Assembly: GCF_036323495.1 (NCBI RefSeq)
Contig: NZ_AP028947.1
Location: 2,356,001-2,420,000, forward strand
Direction: 5' to 3'
Origin: Limnobacter thiooxidans
Lineage (GTDB): Bacteria > Pseudomonadota > Gammaproteobacteria > Burkholderiales > Burkholderiaceae_B
Length of the DNA: 64,000 bases
Of this stretch, positions 1 through 9,093 are shown one piece after another (the first letter of the stretch is position 1; each line of letters opens with the position of its first letter). The notes under the pieces are model-generated. The model was not told the origin of the DNA and ran no database searches. It saw only the letters and a list, made by a program, of their open reading frames with translations. The translations under genes and the position numbers were made by a program.

Positions 1-1283
1 TGGGCTTTGGGCAATCCAAGTATCACCCGAAAATCGCCATTGATCTGCATCAGTACAGCAAATGCGTTGCCTGGTATCGGAACACAGGTGAAATCATCTG
101 CCTCAAAACCTGCCCCCTGAAAATGCTGTAGTGGAACAGCGCCCAGATTGGAGATAACCACCGTTTCCATGGGTCGTTTGCTCAGGAAGTTTTTGCGGGT
201 TCGCCCCAGCAACACATCAACCAACCACATGGGAAACCAGCGGATCAGGTTAAAACCCTTGGCAACAGACAACTCCACTTTGGCTTCCAACAATTCACGC
301 AGGCGGGTCTGAAAAACCTCGGGCCCATCGCCTGGCAGCAACTTCACCACCAGCATGCTGCTGAAGTTGGTGACACTTCGCATGGCGGGCATGTGGCGCC
401 TGAGATCCACAGGCACTGCAATAAGGGCAGGCAGTGTCGAGCTTTTGTGAGCAAGCGCGGCAAAAGCACAAGCCACTTTGGACAAGGCTTTGGAATGCCC
501 ACTGCCCAAGCTGAAACGCTGCCAGGCATCACCCAGCAAATCCACTTGATTGACGGATTTAGTGACTGAATTGCTGACCGAGTTGCTCCCTGAGTTGCTC
601 CCTGAGTTGCTGACGGAGTTACTAACCGAGTTGTTCACTGAGTAACCTGGCTCAGCATGTTCGATCAATCGGCAAGTGGGCACCCGCAGCGATGGTGATT
701 TTGGTGGGTTCAAGGCTTCAACCAACTGGGCATCACTGAAGGTCACATTGCTGCCCAGCAAAGGCTCCCCACGCAAGGCACGAAACAGTTCACACAACAC
801 GTGAAACCCGCCCATGCCATCCATGATGGCGTGGTGTGTTCGCATGACTACGAGCAAGCGATTGTCTGGCCTGCGTGCCACGATGAATTCGACAACCGGG
901 CCATGGCGAAGGTCAATCGGCCAGGCATCCAGAAAATCCATGTGCTCGCTGCTGTTTAAACTCCAGTCCACGTGATCCAGCATACGCAGTGAGGGGGGCG
1001 GTCCATCATTGACCCAGCGCGACCAACCCAATATGCCTTTCCAGCGCATGCGCAATGCAGGATTGGCCTGTGTGGTGGTTGCAATTGCGTCGCGCCACAC
1101 TTGGGCAGGAATGTCCGCTGCACAAGTTCCCTCCAGTGCAAAACAGATCTGTCGATCTCGTTCCAGGGTCAGGCCACTGCTGCCAATGCTGGCGTGGTAA
1201 TACTCTGAACCCGATACAGGCCGCTCAACCGGTGCGTTGTCCTGCAAAGTCAGTTTGTTCAAGGCGAGCTGTTGATCAACCAT
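1..1283 (-). CDS. Condensation-fold (PapA/WES-like) acyltransferase, 3' end outside window
   Basis: An open frame runs from the ATG at 1283 to the window edge with no stop (about 427 codons), so the C-terminus is missing. The protein carries THHAIMDG, an intact HHxxxDG acyl-transfer motif of the condensation-domain / Pap / wax-ester-synthase superfamily. Its N-terminal part (TQANPALRMRWKGILGWSRW) resembles the acyltransferase at 5590-6789 (AQANPAIRVRLRGLLRWTWW), so the two are paralogues. A Ser/Asn-rich linker of SVSN/SGSN repeats lies between the halves. The start overlaps the stop of the upstream permease by 8 bp, which argues for translational coupling. The family transfers acyl groups from CoA or carrier proteins to hydroxyls or amines; acylation of the cluster's lipid or glycolipid is inference. 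Confidence 0.82.
   Translation of the reverse strand, partial: MVDQQLALNKLTLQDNAPVERPVSGSEYYHASIGSSGLTLERDRQICFALEGTCAADIPAQVWRDAIATTTQANPALRMRWKGILGWSRWVNDGPPPSLRMLDHVDWSLNSSEHMDFLDAWPIDLRHGPVVEFIVARRPDNRLLVVMRTHHAIMDGMGGFHVLCELFRALRGEPLLGSNVTFSDAQLVEALNPPKSPSLRVPTCRLIEHAEPGYSVNNSVSNSVSNSGSNSGSNSVSNSVTKSVNQVDLLGDAWQRFSLGSGHSKALSKVACAFAALAHKSSTLPALIAVPVDLRRHMPAMRSVTNFSSMLVVKLLPGDGPEVFQTRLRELLEAKVELSVAKGFNLIRWFPMWLVDVLLGRTRKNFLSKRPMETVVISNLGAVPLQHFQGAGFEADDFTCVPIPGNAFAVLMQINGDFRVILGLPKA
568..651. repeat. Seven-unit 12-bp tandem repeat inside the acyltransferase gene
   Basis: Seven consecutive 12-bp units of the type gagttgctnacn or gagttgctccct occupy this stretch. The period keeps the reading frame and encodes a four-residue repeat, S-V/G-S-N, in the minus-strand acyltransferase. 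It looks like a flexible linker that grew by slippage, so copy number may vary between strains. Confidence 0.8.
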
Positions 1284-2448
1284 TTCGGAGTGCATCCACA
1301 ATCTCCATTCTCGACGCGCGGTAAGCCGGCAACAATCCACCCACGGCACCCATGACCAATGAAAACAACAAAACCTGTACACCCACTGCCGGTGTCATGG
1401 TGAGCTTGAAAACCACCTCGGAAAATGTTTGAACATTGGTGGTGGAAATTTCAAGGCGCTGCATCCAGAAGGCGCAGAAAATGCCGAGCAAACCGGCGAT
1501 CAAACCCAGGCTGATTGCTTCAGCCAGAAAAACGGAGAGAATATTGCCCCGCTGAAAACCCAGCGCACGAAGCGTACCAATTTCCCGCACACGGTTGGCC
1601 ACACTGGAATACATGGTAATTGTGGCACCGATCATGGCACCAAGCGAGAAAATCATCGCAATGGAAGTGCCCAGAATCTCGATGAAGTTGGCCATTTTTT
1701 CAGATTGATTCGCGTAAAAAACACTCTCGCGCTGCACATCAAAATTCAGGCTGGGCTGCTGGCCAACGGCTTGGTCAAAGCGTGAAAACGTTCCGGTGTT
1801 TTCCAGTGACACCACCACCGATGAAAAAACCTGGCGCCTGAAAGCCTGCATGATCTGGTCACGGTCTGCATGCAACTCGGACTCGAACCCGCTGCGGTCT
1901 GCACTGAACACACCCACCACGCGCCACTGCCGCGCACCAAAGTTCAACATGTCACCCAGTTGAATGCCCAAGCGCCCGCGTGTCAGGCCTTCACCCACGA
2001 TCACTTCGGATGCACCGGCTTCAAACAGCCTGCCTGAAATCAGTTTGATCTGGGGGCGCATGCCAATGCCCGCTGCACTGGTTCCACGCACCACCACGTT
2101 GGCATTGCCCTCGCCACCGGTTCTGGGCAAATTGATCAACACCAGTGATTCCGCGACAGTGCGGGAATTGCCCTGCGAATCCGTGGCAAGGCCTGGCAAG
2201 ATGGACACCAGTCGGGCCTGTTCGCGGGTCACGCTGCTTTGCACTTCGGTTTGCGAGCCCTTGCGGATCAGCACCACGTTGTCATAAGCCCCAGTACCTG
2301 CCATGGTTTGGCGCAAACCTTCCGTCATCATCAGCACACAGGCAAACACGAACACCACCAGCGCCATGCCCAGCACAGTCAATGTGGTGGTCAAGCGGCG
2401 AGCCCACAGGTTCTTGAGGACAAAGGAAAAGGAAAGGCCACTTTTCAT
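1276..2448 (-). CDS. FtsX-like ABC transporter permease (MacB-type, second of pair)
   Basis: Protein of 390 residues from the ATG at 2448. The frame extends upstream, but this ATG overlaps the preceding gene's stop in an ATGA, which decides the start. It has an N-terminal transmembrane helix (about residues 18-40), a large periplasmic domain of MacB_PCD type, and three C-terminal helices with the FtsX-permease stretch around EIGTLRALGFQRG. This is the layout of LolC/E and split-MacB permeases, which act mechanically on periplasmic partners rather than forming a classic channel. With its sister permease, the ATPase and the adaptor it completes a four-gene exporter embedded in the lipid-synthase operon, so export of that product is the likely job. 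Confidence 0.88.
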   Translation of the reverse strand: MKSGLSFSFVLKNLWARRLTTTLTVLGMALVVFVFACVLMMTEGLRQTMAGTGAYDNVVLIRKGSQTEVQSSVTREQARLVSILPGLATDSQGNSRTVAESLVLINLPRTGGEGNANVVVRGTSAAGIGMRPQIKLISGRLFEAGASEVIVGEGLTRGRLGIQLGDMLNFGARQWRVVGVFSADRSGFESELHADRDQIMQAFRRQVFSSVVVSLENTGTFSRFDQAVGQQPSLNFDVQRESVFYANQSEKMANFIEILGTSIAMIFSLGAMIGATITMYSSVANRVREIGTLRALGFQRGNILSVFLAEAISLGLIAGLLGIFCAFWMQRLEISTTNVQTFSEVVFKLTMTPAVGVQVLLFSLVMGAVGGLLPAYRASRMEIVDALRNG

Positions 2449-3611
2449 GTGACCGCCCTTAAACCATCGACAATGCGGATGCGCCGGCTGTTGAGCATCG
2501 GGGCGATGGCTGCAAAAAAGCCAATCACCACGCAAGCCAGCAACTGAAGCACAAGCGTGGTCTGTGTGATTTCAAACACCAGAAACAGGTCGCGTGTCAG
2601 TGAGAAAAATCCGCTGGCGGCCGGGAAAGACAGGGCTATGCCGATCACCCCGCCCAACAGCGACAAAGCCATGGATTCCCCGAAAATCAAGGCATTGATG
2701 AACCCGGCGGAAAAACCCAGTGAACGCAGGGTTGAGTATTCCCGCGTGCGTTCCCGTGCTGCCATGGCCATGGTGTTGGCCATGACCGCCATAATAATCA
2801 AAATCACCACATACGCCACGGTTTGGATGGCTACAAGAATGGTGTCCACCATGGCAATGAAGCCGAGCTGAAAAGCCTTCTGCGTTTCAGTGCGGGTTTC
2901 GCTGACGGAATTCCGAAATCCGGAATCGATCAGTTCGCTGGCCTGCGCCGTGGGCACACCTTCAGACAGATTGACCACGTAGACACCCACTCGGTCAGCC
3001 AGGTTGGGTAATACGCTCTTGATGGTTTCGTTGACATAGGTCCAGTGCATGATCATCTGGCTAGTGTCGACCTTGTCGTCTTTACCAGTGTAAATGCCGC
3101 GAATCACAAAGCTCCAGTTGCCAGGGTACAGCGTGCCGCGCAGGGGGATTTGGTCCCCCACTTTCCAGTTGAATTTGCGCGCGGTTTTTTCACCCACAAT
3201 CACACCCCGCCGATCGAGCTTGAAATCACTCAACTGCGAGGGTTCCACCACGAACTCGTCGTACACCCGAAAATAGGAATCGGCATCTACTGCAAATTGC
3301 GGGAAGAAATTCTTTTCATCGATGTAAACACCACCGAACCAGTTGGCCCATGTGACAGACTCCACACCCTCCACGCGGCGAATTCGCTCGGCATAACTCA
3401 AGGGCAACGGCAAGGCCAGTGAGGTCGCGTTGCGGGTAATCAGTCTGGAAGCAGAACCCAGTTCCGCACCGGCATACCAGGAATCAACCACAGTGCGCAG
3501 CATGCCAAATGACAGAATGGCCACCGCAATGCCCAGCACAGTCATGCCTGACCTGAATTTCTGACGCCACATGTTGCGGGTGGCCAGGATAATGATGTAC
3601 TGAATCTGCAT
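2445..3611 (-). CDS. FtsX-like ABC transporter permease (MacB-type, first of pair)
   Basis: Protein of 388 residues beginning MQIQYIIILATRNMWRQKFR. One N-terminal helix (about 18-38) is followed by a roughly 220-residue periplasmic domain and three C-terminal helices; the cytoplasmic loop contains REYSTLRSLGFSAG, the usual FtsX-family coupling segment. It differs clearly from the next permease, so a heterodimeric exporter like LolCE is plausible. It starts 8 bp after the ATPase gene and its stop overlaps the next permease's start by 4 bp. Confidence 0.88.
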   Translation of the reverse strand: MQIQYIIILATRNMWRQKFRSGMTVLGIAVAILSFGMLRTVVDSWYAGAELGSASRLITRNATSLALPLPLSYAERIRRVEGVESVTWANWFGGVYIDEKNFFPQFAVDADSYFRVYDEFVVEPSQLSDFKLDRRGVIVGEKTARKFNWKVGDQIPLRGTLYPGNWSFVIRGIYTGKDDKVDTSQMIMHWTYVNETIKSVLPNLADRVGVYVVNLSEGVPTAQASELIDSGFRNSVSETRTETQKAFQLGFIAMVDTILVAIQTVAYVVILIIMAVMANTMAMAARERTREYSTLRSLGFSAGFINALIFGESMALSLLGGVIGIALSFPAASGFFSLTRDLFLVFEITQTTLVLQLLACVVIGFFAAIAPMLNSRRIRIVDGLRAVT

Positions 3612-3619
3612 GCGCTGCG

Positions 3620-4342
3620 CTACACCTGCTGAACTGCGGATTGAGCTAAGTTGGATGATTGTGTGGGCGTTGGCATCAATTCACCCTTGACCAGGTGCAC
3701 CTGGTTGCGTGCGCGTGCAGCGCATTGCGGGTCGTGGGTCACCATCACAATGGTTTTGCCCAGTTCACGGTTCAGGCGATCCAGCAAATTCAACACGTCG
3801 TCTGCAGACTGCCGATCCAGGTCACCGGTGGGCTCGTCGGCCACAATCATTTGCGGATCCGTGATTAATGCGCGCGCAATCGCAACCCGCTGCTGTTGCC
3901 CACCGGAAAGCTCATTGGGATAGTGGTCCATCCGGTCACTCAAGCCCACCATGCCCAGCGCCATTTCCACGTGTTCCTTGCGCTCGCGCTTGCTCAGTGA
4001 AGTCAGCAACAAAGGCAGCTCCACATTTTCAAAGGCATTCAACACAGGCATCAAATTGTAAAACTGAAAAATAAAACCTACGTTGTTGGCGCGCCACCGG
4101 GCCAAGTCACCTTCACTGAGTGCAGACAATTCAATGCCTGCCACCTTGAGCGACCCCTTGGTGGGTTTGTCCAGACCGGCGATCAGGTTCAGCAGCGTAC
4201 TTTTTCCTGAACCGGAAGGACCCATCAGGGAGACATAATCACCACGGGCAATATCGAGTGAAACATCCAGCAACACAGGCACGTCCTGGTTACCGCGTTG
4301 GTAGGTTTTCACCAGGTTGCGAATGGCGATCAATGTGTCCAC
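3620..4342 (-). CDS. ABC transporter ATP-binding protein (MacB/LolD type)
   Basis: Complete 240-residue ATPase. Visible motifs are Walker A GPSGSGKST at 41-49, the signature LSGGQ at 145-149, Walker B with DE at 169-170, and the switch His at 203. The start is GTG at 4342, supported by a GGAG box 7 bp upstream; the ORF begins 3 bp after the adaptor gene ends. The sequence (QFYNLMPVLNAFENVELPLL) is typical of the MacB/LolD branch that pairs with FtsX-like permeases. It should power the exporter encoded by its neighbours. Confidence 0.93.
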   Translation of the reverse strand: MDTLIAIRNLVKTYQRGNQDVPVLLDVSLDIARGDYVSLMGPSGSGKSTLLNLIAGLDKPTKGSLKVAGIELSALSEGDLARWRANNVGFIFQFYNLMPVLNAFENVELPLLLTSLSKRERKEHVEMALGMVGLSDRMDHYPNELSGGQQQRVAIARALITDPQMIVADEPTGDLDRQSADDVLNLLDRLNRELGKTIVMVTHDPQCAARARNQVHLVKGELMPTPTQSSNLAQSAVQQV

Positions 4343-4345
4343 GCT

Positions 4346-5578
4346 TTACTCCTTGATCGAAACCAGTTGACCCGACTCAAGATCACCAGGCGGATTTATG
4401 ACCAAGGATTGACCAACCTTCAAGGTGCTTTGAGTGGATTGTGAAATGGCCTGAAGGTCGCCGAGTAACGGACCTTTTTTGACCTCGATCAACTGCACCT
4501 TGCCACTTTCCACTACGGCTACAAAACTCTGTTCACCACGCGAAATCAAGGCATTGGGGCTAACAGCCAGCAAAGGGGCGCTGGTGGCCTGCTCCAAGGG
4601 CTGGCTCAGAAAGCTGACCCTGGCGCTCATGTCGGGCAAGATACCGGCGTCTTTGTCAAGAATGCGAATGTTGGCCGTGACCGTGGCGCTGGCCCGGTTC
4701 ACAGTGGGAACAATGGACGCCACTTCACCGCGATACCTTTTTTCAGGATAAGCGTCGAGTGCAATCTCGCAGCCCTGCCCCACTGCGATTTTGGACAAGG
4801 CTGATTCGGACACATCCGCGCTGATCTCCAGCGTGTTCATGTCGGCCATCACCACCACAGCACCCTTGGCGTCCGCAGCCGATGACAGCGGCGTCACAAT
4901 GTCTCCCACGTTGGCAGAACGAGAAATCACCACGCCATCAAACGGCGCACGAATCTCGGTGTTGTCGAGTGCATTTTTTGCATTGTCCTGGTTGGCCAGC
5001 GCTGCTGCATACGAGGCTTTGGCACTTTGCACGGCCAGTTGTGCACGGTCAGCGCGTGAACGGGCATCGCGCAAAGTGGTTTGTGCTATCAGGCCGTTCT
5101 GCAACAACACATTGGATTTTTGAAGATTGTCCTTGGCATCGTTCAATTCGGTTTGTGCATTGGCAATGGCTGATTTGGCCACATCGGCATTCGCCTGTGC
5201 AGCGCGGTAAGTGGCCTGAACATCGTCACTTTCAAGCCGGGCCACAACCGTGCCCGCCTGGACCTGATCACCCTCTCGCACCCCCAGCCATTCAACCCGG
5301 CCTGTCCCCTTGGAGGCAACCGCAGCGCGGGTTTTTGCAACCACGTAGCCGGTGGCATCCAGCGTGGTGAACTGCCGGGAAGGCCATGCGGTGGTGACCC
5401 GCGTGGTTTCCACTTCAAGTGTTCGGCCTTGCAGCGCGTTGAACGCGAACCAAAGCACAGCCAACGCAAATGCGATACCCAGCCACTTCACCATGCTTTT
5501 TCCTCGGCCCTTGGGGGCTTGAGGTGCATAGCCAGATTCGCGTTTGATTTTCAGTTTGTCCAGATCAACCGAGTTCAA
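4346..5578 (-). CDS. Periplasmic adaptor protein, HlyD/MacA (RND-MFP) family
   Basis: 410 residues with one N-terminal membrane anchor (about 30-48), then a barrel-sandwich/lipoyl half motif, a long coiled-coil hairpin (QANADVAKSAIANAQTELND and following heptads) and the second lipoyl half (DNTEIRAPFDGVV), followed by beta-barrel regions. This is the MacA/HlyD layout that bridges an inner-membrane ABC exporter to a TolC channel. No ATG exists near the N-terminus; the start appears to be TTG at 5578 with an AGGA 11 bp upstream. It sits between the acyltransferase and the ATPase in the operon. The divergent TolC-family gene at 20896 is a natural outer-membrane partner, by inference. Confidence 0.88.
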   Translation of the reverse strand: MNSVDLDKLKIKRESGYAPQAPKGRGKSMVKWLGIAFALAVLWFAFNALQGRTLEVETTRVTTAWPSRQFTTLDATGYVVAKTRAAVASKGTGRVEWLGVREGDQVQAGTVVARLESDDVQATYRAAQANADVAKSAIANAQTELNDAKDNLQKSNVLLQNGLIAQTTLRDARSRADRAQLAVQSAKASYAAALANQDNAKNALDNTEIRAPFDGVVISRSANVGDIVTPLSSAADAKGAVVVMADMNTLEISADVSESALSKIAVGQGCEIALDAYPEKRYRGEVASIVPTVNRASATVTANIRILDKDAGILPDMSARVSFLSQPLEQATSAPLLAVSPNALISRGEQSFVAVVESGKVQLIEVKKGPLLGDLQAISQSTQSTLKVGQSLVINPPGDLESGQLVSIKE

Positions 5579-5589
5579 AATCCAATGTC

Positions 5590-6789
5590 CTACTGTGAAA
5601 AATGCAAGGTGAATGCCTTGACCAGACGATCAAACTGACCGTCTCCGTTGTATGTGGCAGGTGCCGAAAATGAAACCACTGTTTGCTCCGGGTAGTTGAT
5701 GAATATGACATTCAACTTGCCCACTGCACCCGGAATGCCGTACAGGTAATTGGCAGCAAACCCGGGGAAAGAATACAGGCTTGCATTCACTGAACCCATC
5801 GACACCAGGCCGCCACTGGGCAAGGCCGGTGACACAGTGTGAAGAATTGCATCCACTTGCGGAATCAGTTTGCGCAACATGAACCACACAGGCAGCCAGC
5901 GCAGTGTCTTGATACCGGGAAAACTTCGACAATCCACAAAAGCTTTGACCTTGGTGGCAATCTGGTGCATCAGCTTGCGCGGTGTGGCCTCGTCCTCCAC
6001 CTGAAGGCGCAGGTAGCCAGTCATGTTGCCGATGCCCATTTCAGTGGTACGCAACCCACGGTAATCCACAGGAATTGTGAAGCCCACTTCACCAGGCTCG
6101 CGACTGCGGGCATAGCGGGCAAAGAAATCGGCCGCCTTGGGAAGCAACTGATTCACATTGCTGGGCAACACCACCCTGCGCCACACGTAGCGCAAACCAC
6201 CAGTGCGCACAGGGTCTGGCGCAATCACCGGAATGCAGTGTGCGGGCTTGGGATTGATTTCAGGTTGAACCTTGTCCTGATGTGCAGCCTGAATGTCCAG
6301 GTCGGTCAATCGCGAGAAAGAACCCTGCAATGGGTCACCGCGCATGGCGCTGCACACTTCGGCAACCCAGTGCATCAAGCCACGGCCATCAATGGCCGCA
6401 TGCACTGAACGAAAAACAATGCGGGTAAGCCCATCGACGCACGGCACAATCAGCACATCCGCAACGGCCTGGCCTTTCATGGGGTCAAGGCGGGTCTGCA
6501 AAAACTCCGTGTGCAGTTCGCTTTGTCCATCCCAGTCACTCAAGGGCAACTTGAACACTTTGGGTGCGATGCCGCTGTCTACCCACCAGGTCCAGCGCAG
6601 CAGGCCACGCAAGCGAACCCGTATGGCCGGGTTGGCCTGTGCGGCCTGATCTACTGCCTTTTGAAGGGCAATCGGATCGACATCACCCTGCCCTTCAAGA
6701 ATGCCGTCCACGTGGTATTTGTACAGGCGATTCAGCACCAGTGAATAGCGTTCAAGTGGCGAAAGCGGGCGAATGTATCGCTTGATCAT
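5590..6789 (-). CDS. Condensation-fold acyltransferase (PapA-like)
   Basis: 399-residue member of the same superfamily as the gene at the left edge. The catalytic motif reads SVHAAIDG: the second His and the DG of HHxxxDG are kept and the first His is Val, as in HxxxD-type Pap acyltransferases. A C-terminal region around GLVSMGSVNASLYSFPGF resembles the substrate-channel side of these proteins. No carrier or adenylation domain is attached, so it is a stand-alone enzyme. It overlaps the hydrolase gene by 4 bp (ATGA). Attachment of an acyl chain from the cluster's carrier proteins to a sugar or lipid hydroxyl is inferred by analogy with mycobacterial PapA enzymes. Confidence 0.82.
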   Translation of the reverse strand: MIKRYIRPLSPLERYSLVLNRLYKYHVDGILEGQGDVDPIALQKAVDQAAQANPAIRVRLRGLLRWTWWVDSGIAPKVFKLPLSDWDGQSELHTEFLQTRLDPMKGQAVADVLIVPCVDGLTRIVFRSVHAAIDGRGLMHWVAEVCSAMRGDPLQGSFSRLTDLDIQAAHQDKVQPEINPKPAHCIPVIAPDPVRTGGLRYVWRRVVLPSNVNQLLPKAADFFARYARSREPGEVGFTIPVDYRGLRTTEMGIGNMTGYLRLQVEDEATPRKLMHQIATKVKAFVDCRSFPGIKTLRWLPVWFMLRKLIPQVDAILHTVSPALPSGGLVSMGSVNASLYSFPGFAANYLYGIPGAVGKLNVIFINYPEQTVVSFSAPATYNGDGQFDRLVKAFTLHFSQ

Positions 6790-7637
6790 GCAGACACCTG
6801 CACGGCATCGGCCACCGGTTTTTCTTGGAGGCTTTCTTCAGCAGTTTCATAGCGCAAAGTACCCACCACCACGTCGCGCAAAGGTTCGGGTGCCTCGCTG
6901 GGTATGTAGTGGCCGCAATCAATCAGCAACAAGGCACGAATGGGCAACAACTTGCGCAATGTATTGGCCACAGGGCGACAAGGCGATTGTTTGCCATACA
7001 CCAGCGTCACTGGAAGTGTGAGTGCACGCAGGTCATCGGGCGACTCGGCCTGCATATTGCACACATCCTGCACCAGCGAGGTTTCAAAAAACAGTTGTTG
7101 GAGCCGGCGTGACAAACGCTCCAACCGGCGCCCGGTCAATTGGCCGATCATGGCGGGTGCGCTGCGCAACCAATCGTCCAAGGCCTGCGGCGACTGCACT
7201 TGTTCCAGACTGGGTCGAACCCACTCGCAGGCGGGCATGGGCGCATCCACCAGGATCAACCTTCCCACTCGGTGCTTCACTTTTTTGCCAAATCGCAGGG
7301 CAAAGCGCAGTGCAATCAGCGCACCGAGACTGTGGCCAACCAGGTCAACCATTTCCCCATCTGGCACGGTGGCGTCCAGTACACATGCCAAATCCTCGGC
7401 TTGGGTGTCCAGGTCATAGCCACTTGCGGGTACTGCGCTGTCACCGTGTCCGCGCAGGTCATACAAAATGACTTGTCGATCTCGGGCCATTTCAAGCGCC
7501 GCAACGGAATACCAGGTGGAAATGTTCCCGGTGACTAATCCGTGCAGAAACACGCAAGGGCGTTCCAGTGACTGGGCAGGGCCGAGAGTCATCACGGAAA
7601 GACGGACGTTGCCATTCAAGACGGGGATCAATTGCAT
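6786..7637 (-). CDS. Alpha/beta-hydrolase fold protein (possible chain-releasing esterase)
   Basis: 283 residues with a classic alpha/beta-hydrolase layout: HG oxyanion loop at LHGLVTG (31-37), nucleophile elbow GHSLGA with Ser103, and a C-terminal GHYIPSEAPE with His243. There is no signal peptide, so it is cytoplasmic. The start overlaps the glycosyltransferase stop by 10 bp. Neither synthase has a thioesterase domain, so this enzyme is the best candidate in the cluster for releasing or transferring the finished acyl chain; that role is inferred from position only. Confidence 0.8.
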   Translation of the reverse strand: MQLIPVLNGNVRLSVMTLGPAQSLERPCVFLHGLVTGNISTWYSVAALEMARDRQVILYDLRGHGDSAVPASGYDLDTQAEDLACVLDATVPDGEMVDLVGHSLGALIALRFALRFGKKVKHRVGRLILVDAPMPACEWVRPSLEQVQSPQALDDWLRSAPAMIGQLTGRRLERLSRRLQQLFFETSLVQDVCNMQAESPDDLRALTLPVTLVYGKQSPCRPVANTLRKLLPIRALLLIDCGHYIPSEAPEPLRDVVVGTLRYETAEESLQEKPVADAVQVSA

Positions 7638-8806
7638 GGTGTACTCACCTCGGTGTAATTCATCAAACGCTCGATGTGCTGTGCAGCACCCTGCGCCCCT
7701 GTGGCTTGGGCAAAATGGGTGGCCAGTTCTTGGGCTGCCTGCCTGTAAACAGGGTTGTCGAGCAGTTCATTCAGTGTGTGCAATGCGGCCGCTGGCGTGA
7801 CTTTTCCGAACCGGATGGAAATACCCGCACCCGCATCAATCACCTGCCGGGCAATCACGGGTTGATCGTCCCGAATGGGTGCCACACCCAGCGGAATGCC
7901 AAAACGCAAGGCTTCGCACACCGTGTTGTGGCCTGCATGGCAAACCACTACATCCATGTGCGGCAACAACTCCATTTGCGGCACAAAGGAGCTGACAATC
8001 ACGTTGGCCGGGGCCAGTTCAGCCAGACTTTCAGGGGCCACCACAATGGCCTGTACATCCGGCATTTGCGCAAAGGCCTGCAGGAATACTTCAAAAAACC
8101 GGGTGTCCCTGTCGCGGCTCACTGTGCCCAATGTCAGCAAGACCTTGCGCGTGCCGGTTTTCAATTTGTCCCACGGAAAGGCAACCGCTGCGCGTCCCTC
8201 ACCCTGTGTTGGGCCCACAAATGTGTAAGGGGCCGGCAAGCACTGGTTCAGGTTACCCATCAATTTCTGGTTGGAAAATACCAGCACCGCATGCGGTGAC
8301 AAATCGGGTCGAGCCCGGTGCAACTCAGCAGGCAATAATTCATCCTGAAGGCTGGCAAATTGCGCAGACACCCATTCATCCAGTGTGTCAGACAACTTCA
8401 GGATCGATGCGGTCGTGGTCACCAGGCTGACCCAGGGCAAACCTGCTGCCTGGGCTGCCAGCGCCCCTGCAGGCATCTGGTGATCCACGACCAGCATGTC
8501 GGGTTTGAAGTCGTCAATGATGTTCAGGATTGGCTTGAAACAGGCCCGTGTCATTGGCACGCAGTAGTCTTCAAAAAACAGGCGAACACTTTCCAGACCA
8601 CGCACCTTGGTGCTGTCCAGTTCACCAGCCGGGTCGAACTGGCCAATGTCGAAGCAGCGCATGGCCGGGTCCATCCGGTTACCCACGCGGTCCATGTGAA
8701 CAGCCCAGGCGACCACGTGCCCTTGCGACTGAAGGTGTTTGGCCACCGCCAGTGCCGGGTTCAAGTGGCCCACCAGGGGCGGTGCAGTGAATAGAATGTT
8801 TGCCAT
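7628..8806 (-). CDS. Glycosyltransferase, GT1/MGT family (UGT-like)
   Basis: 392 residues. The N-terminal PPLVGHLNP carries the conserved catalytic His14 of GT-B fold UGTs, and the C-terminal nucleotide-sugar loop HAGHNTVCEAL starts at His290 with Glu298. Relatives glycosylate macrolides, carotenoids and hydroxy fatty acids (for example rhamnolipid RhlB-type enzymes). The gene follows the free ACP by 5 bp and overlaps the hydrolase gene. Transfer of a sugar from an NDP-sugar to a hydroxylated chain made by the neighbouring synthases would give a glycolipid; acceptor and sugar cannot be read from the sequence. Confidence 0.88.
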   Translation of the reverse strand: MANILFTAPPLVGHLNPALAVAKHLQSQGHVVAWAVHMDRVGNRMDPAMRCFDIGQFDPAGELDSTKVRGLESVRLFFEDYCVPMTRACFKPILNIIDDFKPDMLVVDHQMPAGALAAQAAGLPWVSLVTTTASILKLSDTLDEWVSAQFASLQDELLPAELHRARPDLSPHAVLVFSNQKLMGNLNQCLPAPYTFVGPTQGEGRAAVAFPWDKLKTGTRKVLLTLGTVSRDRDTRFFEVFLQAFAQMPDVQAIVVAPESLAELAPANVIVSSFVPQMELLPHMDVVVCHAGHNTVCEALRFGIPLGVAPIRDDQPVIARQVIDAGAGISIRFGKVTPAAALHTLNELLDNPVYRQAAQELATHFAQATGAQGAAQHIERLMNYTEVSTPCN

Positions 8807-8811
8807 TGACC

Positions 8812-9093
8812 TTATTTGGATTCTGTCTGCGTTTCGATGTAATCAACCAATTGACCCACATTCAAACCAATGAGCTCATTGATCGATTTGCCTGAAAGCC
8901 AGGCAGCAATATTCAGACGGTCACCATAATGCTGTTGAATCGCATTGGCGATCTTGACGAATTCAATGCTCTCGATTTCCAGGTCTTCGTTGAAGCGGGT
9001 CTCAAGATCGATTTCAAAATCATGGATCCAGTCCTCATTGATGGTGGAGCGAATTTTTTCAACAACAAGATTCAAAATCAGGGTTTGGGTCAT
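8812..9093 (-). CDS. Discrete acyl carrier protein
   Basis: 93 residues, acidic and helical, with the carrier motif NEDLEIESIEFVKI; Ser42 is the likely phosphopantetheine site, in an unusual E-S-I instead of D-S-L context. The open frame extends upstream, but the ATG at 9093 overlaps the synthase stop as ATGA, which sets the start. It is the third carrier site of the cluster, beside the two ACP domains of the large synthase. It might carry a starter, an acyl group for the acyltransferases, or the finished chain. Confidence 0.85.
   Translation of the reverse strand: MTQTLILNLVVEKIRSTINEDWIHDFEIDLETRFNEDLEIESIEFVKIANAIQQHYGDRLNIAAWLSGKSINELIGLNVGQLVDYIETQTESK

Noticed and set aside
568..651. 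Short tandem repeats resembling a CRISPR array
   Set aside because: The unit is 12 bp with no spacers and lies in frame in a coding region.
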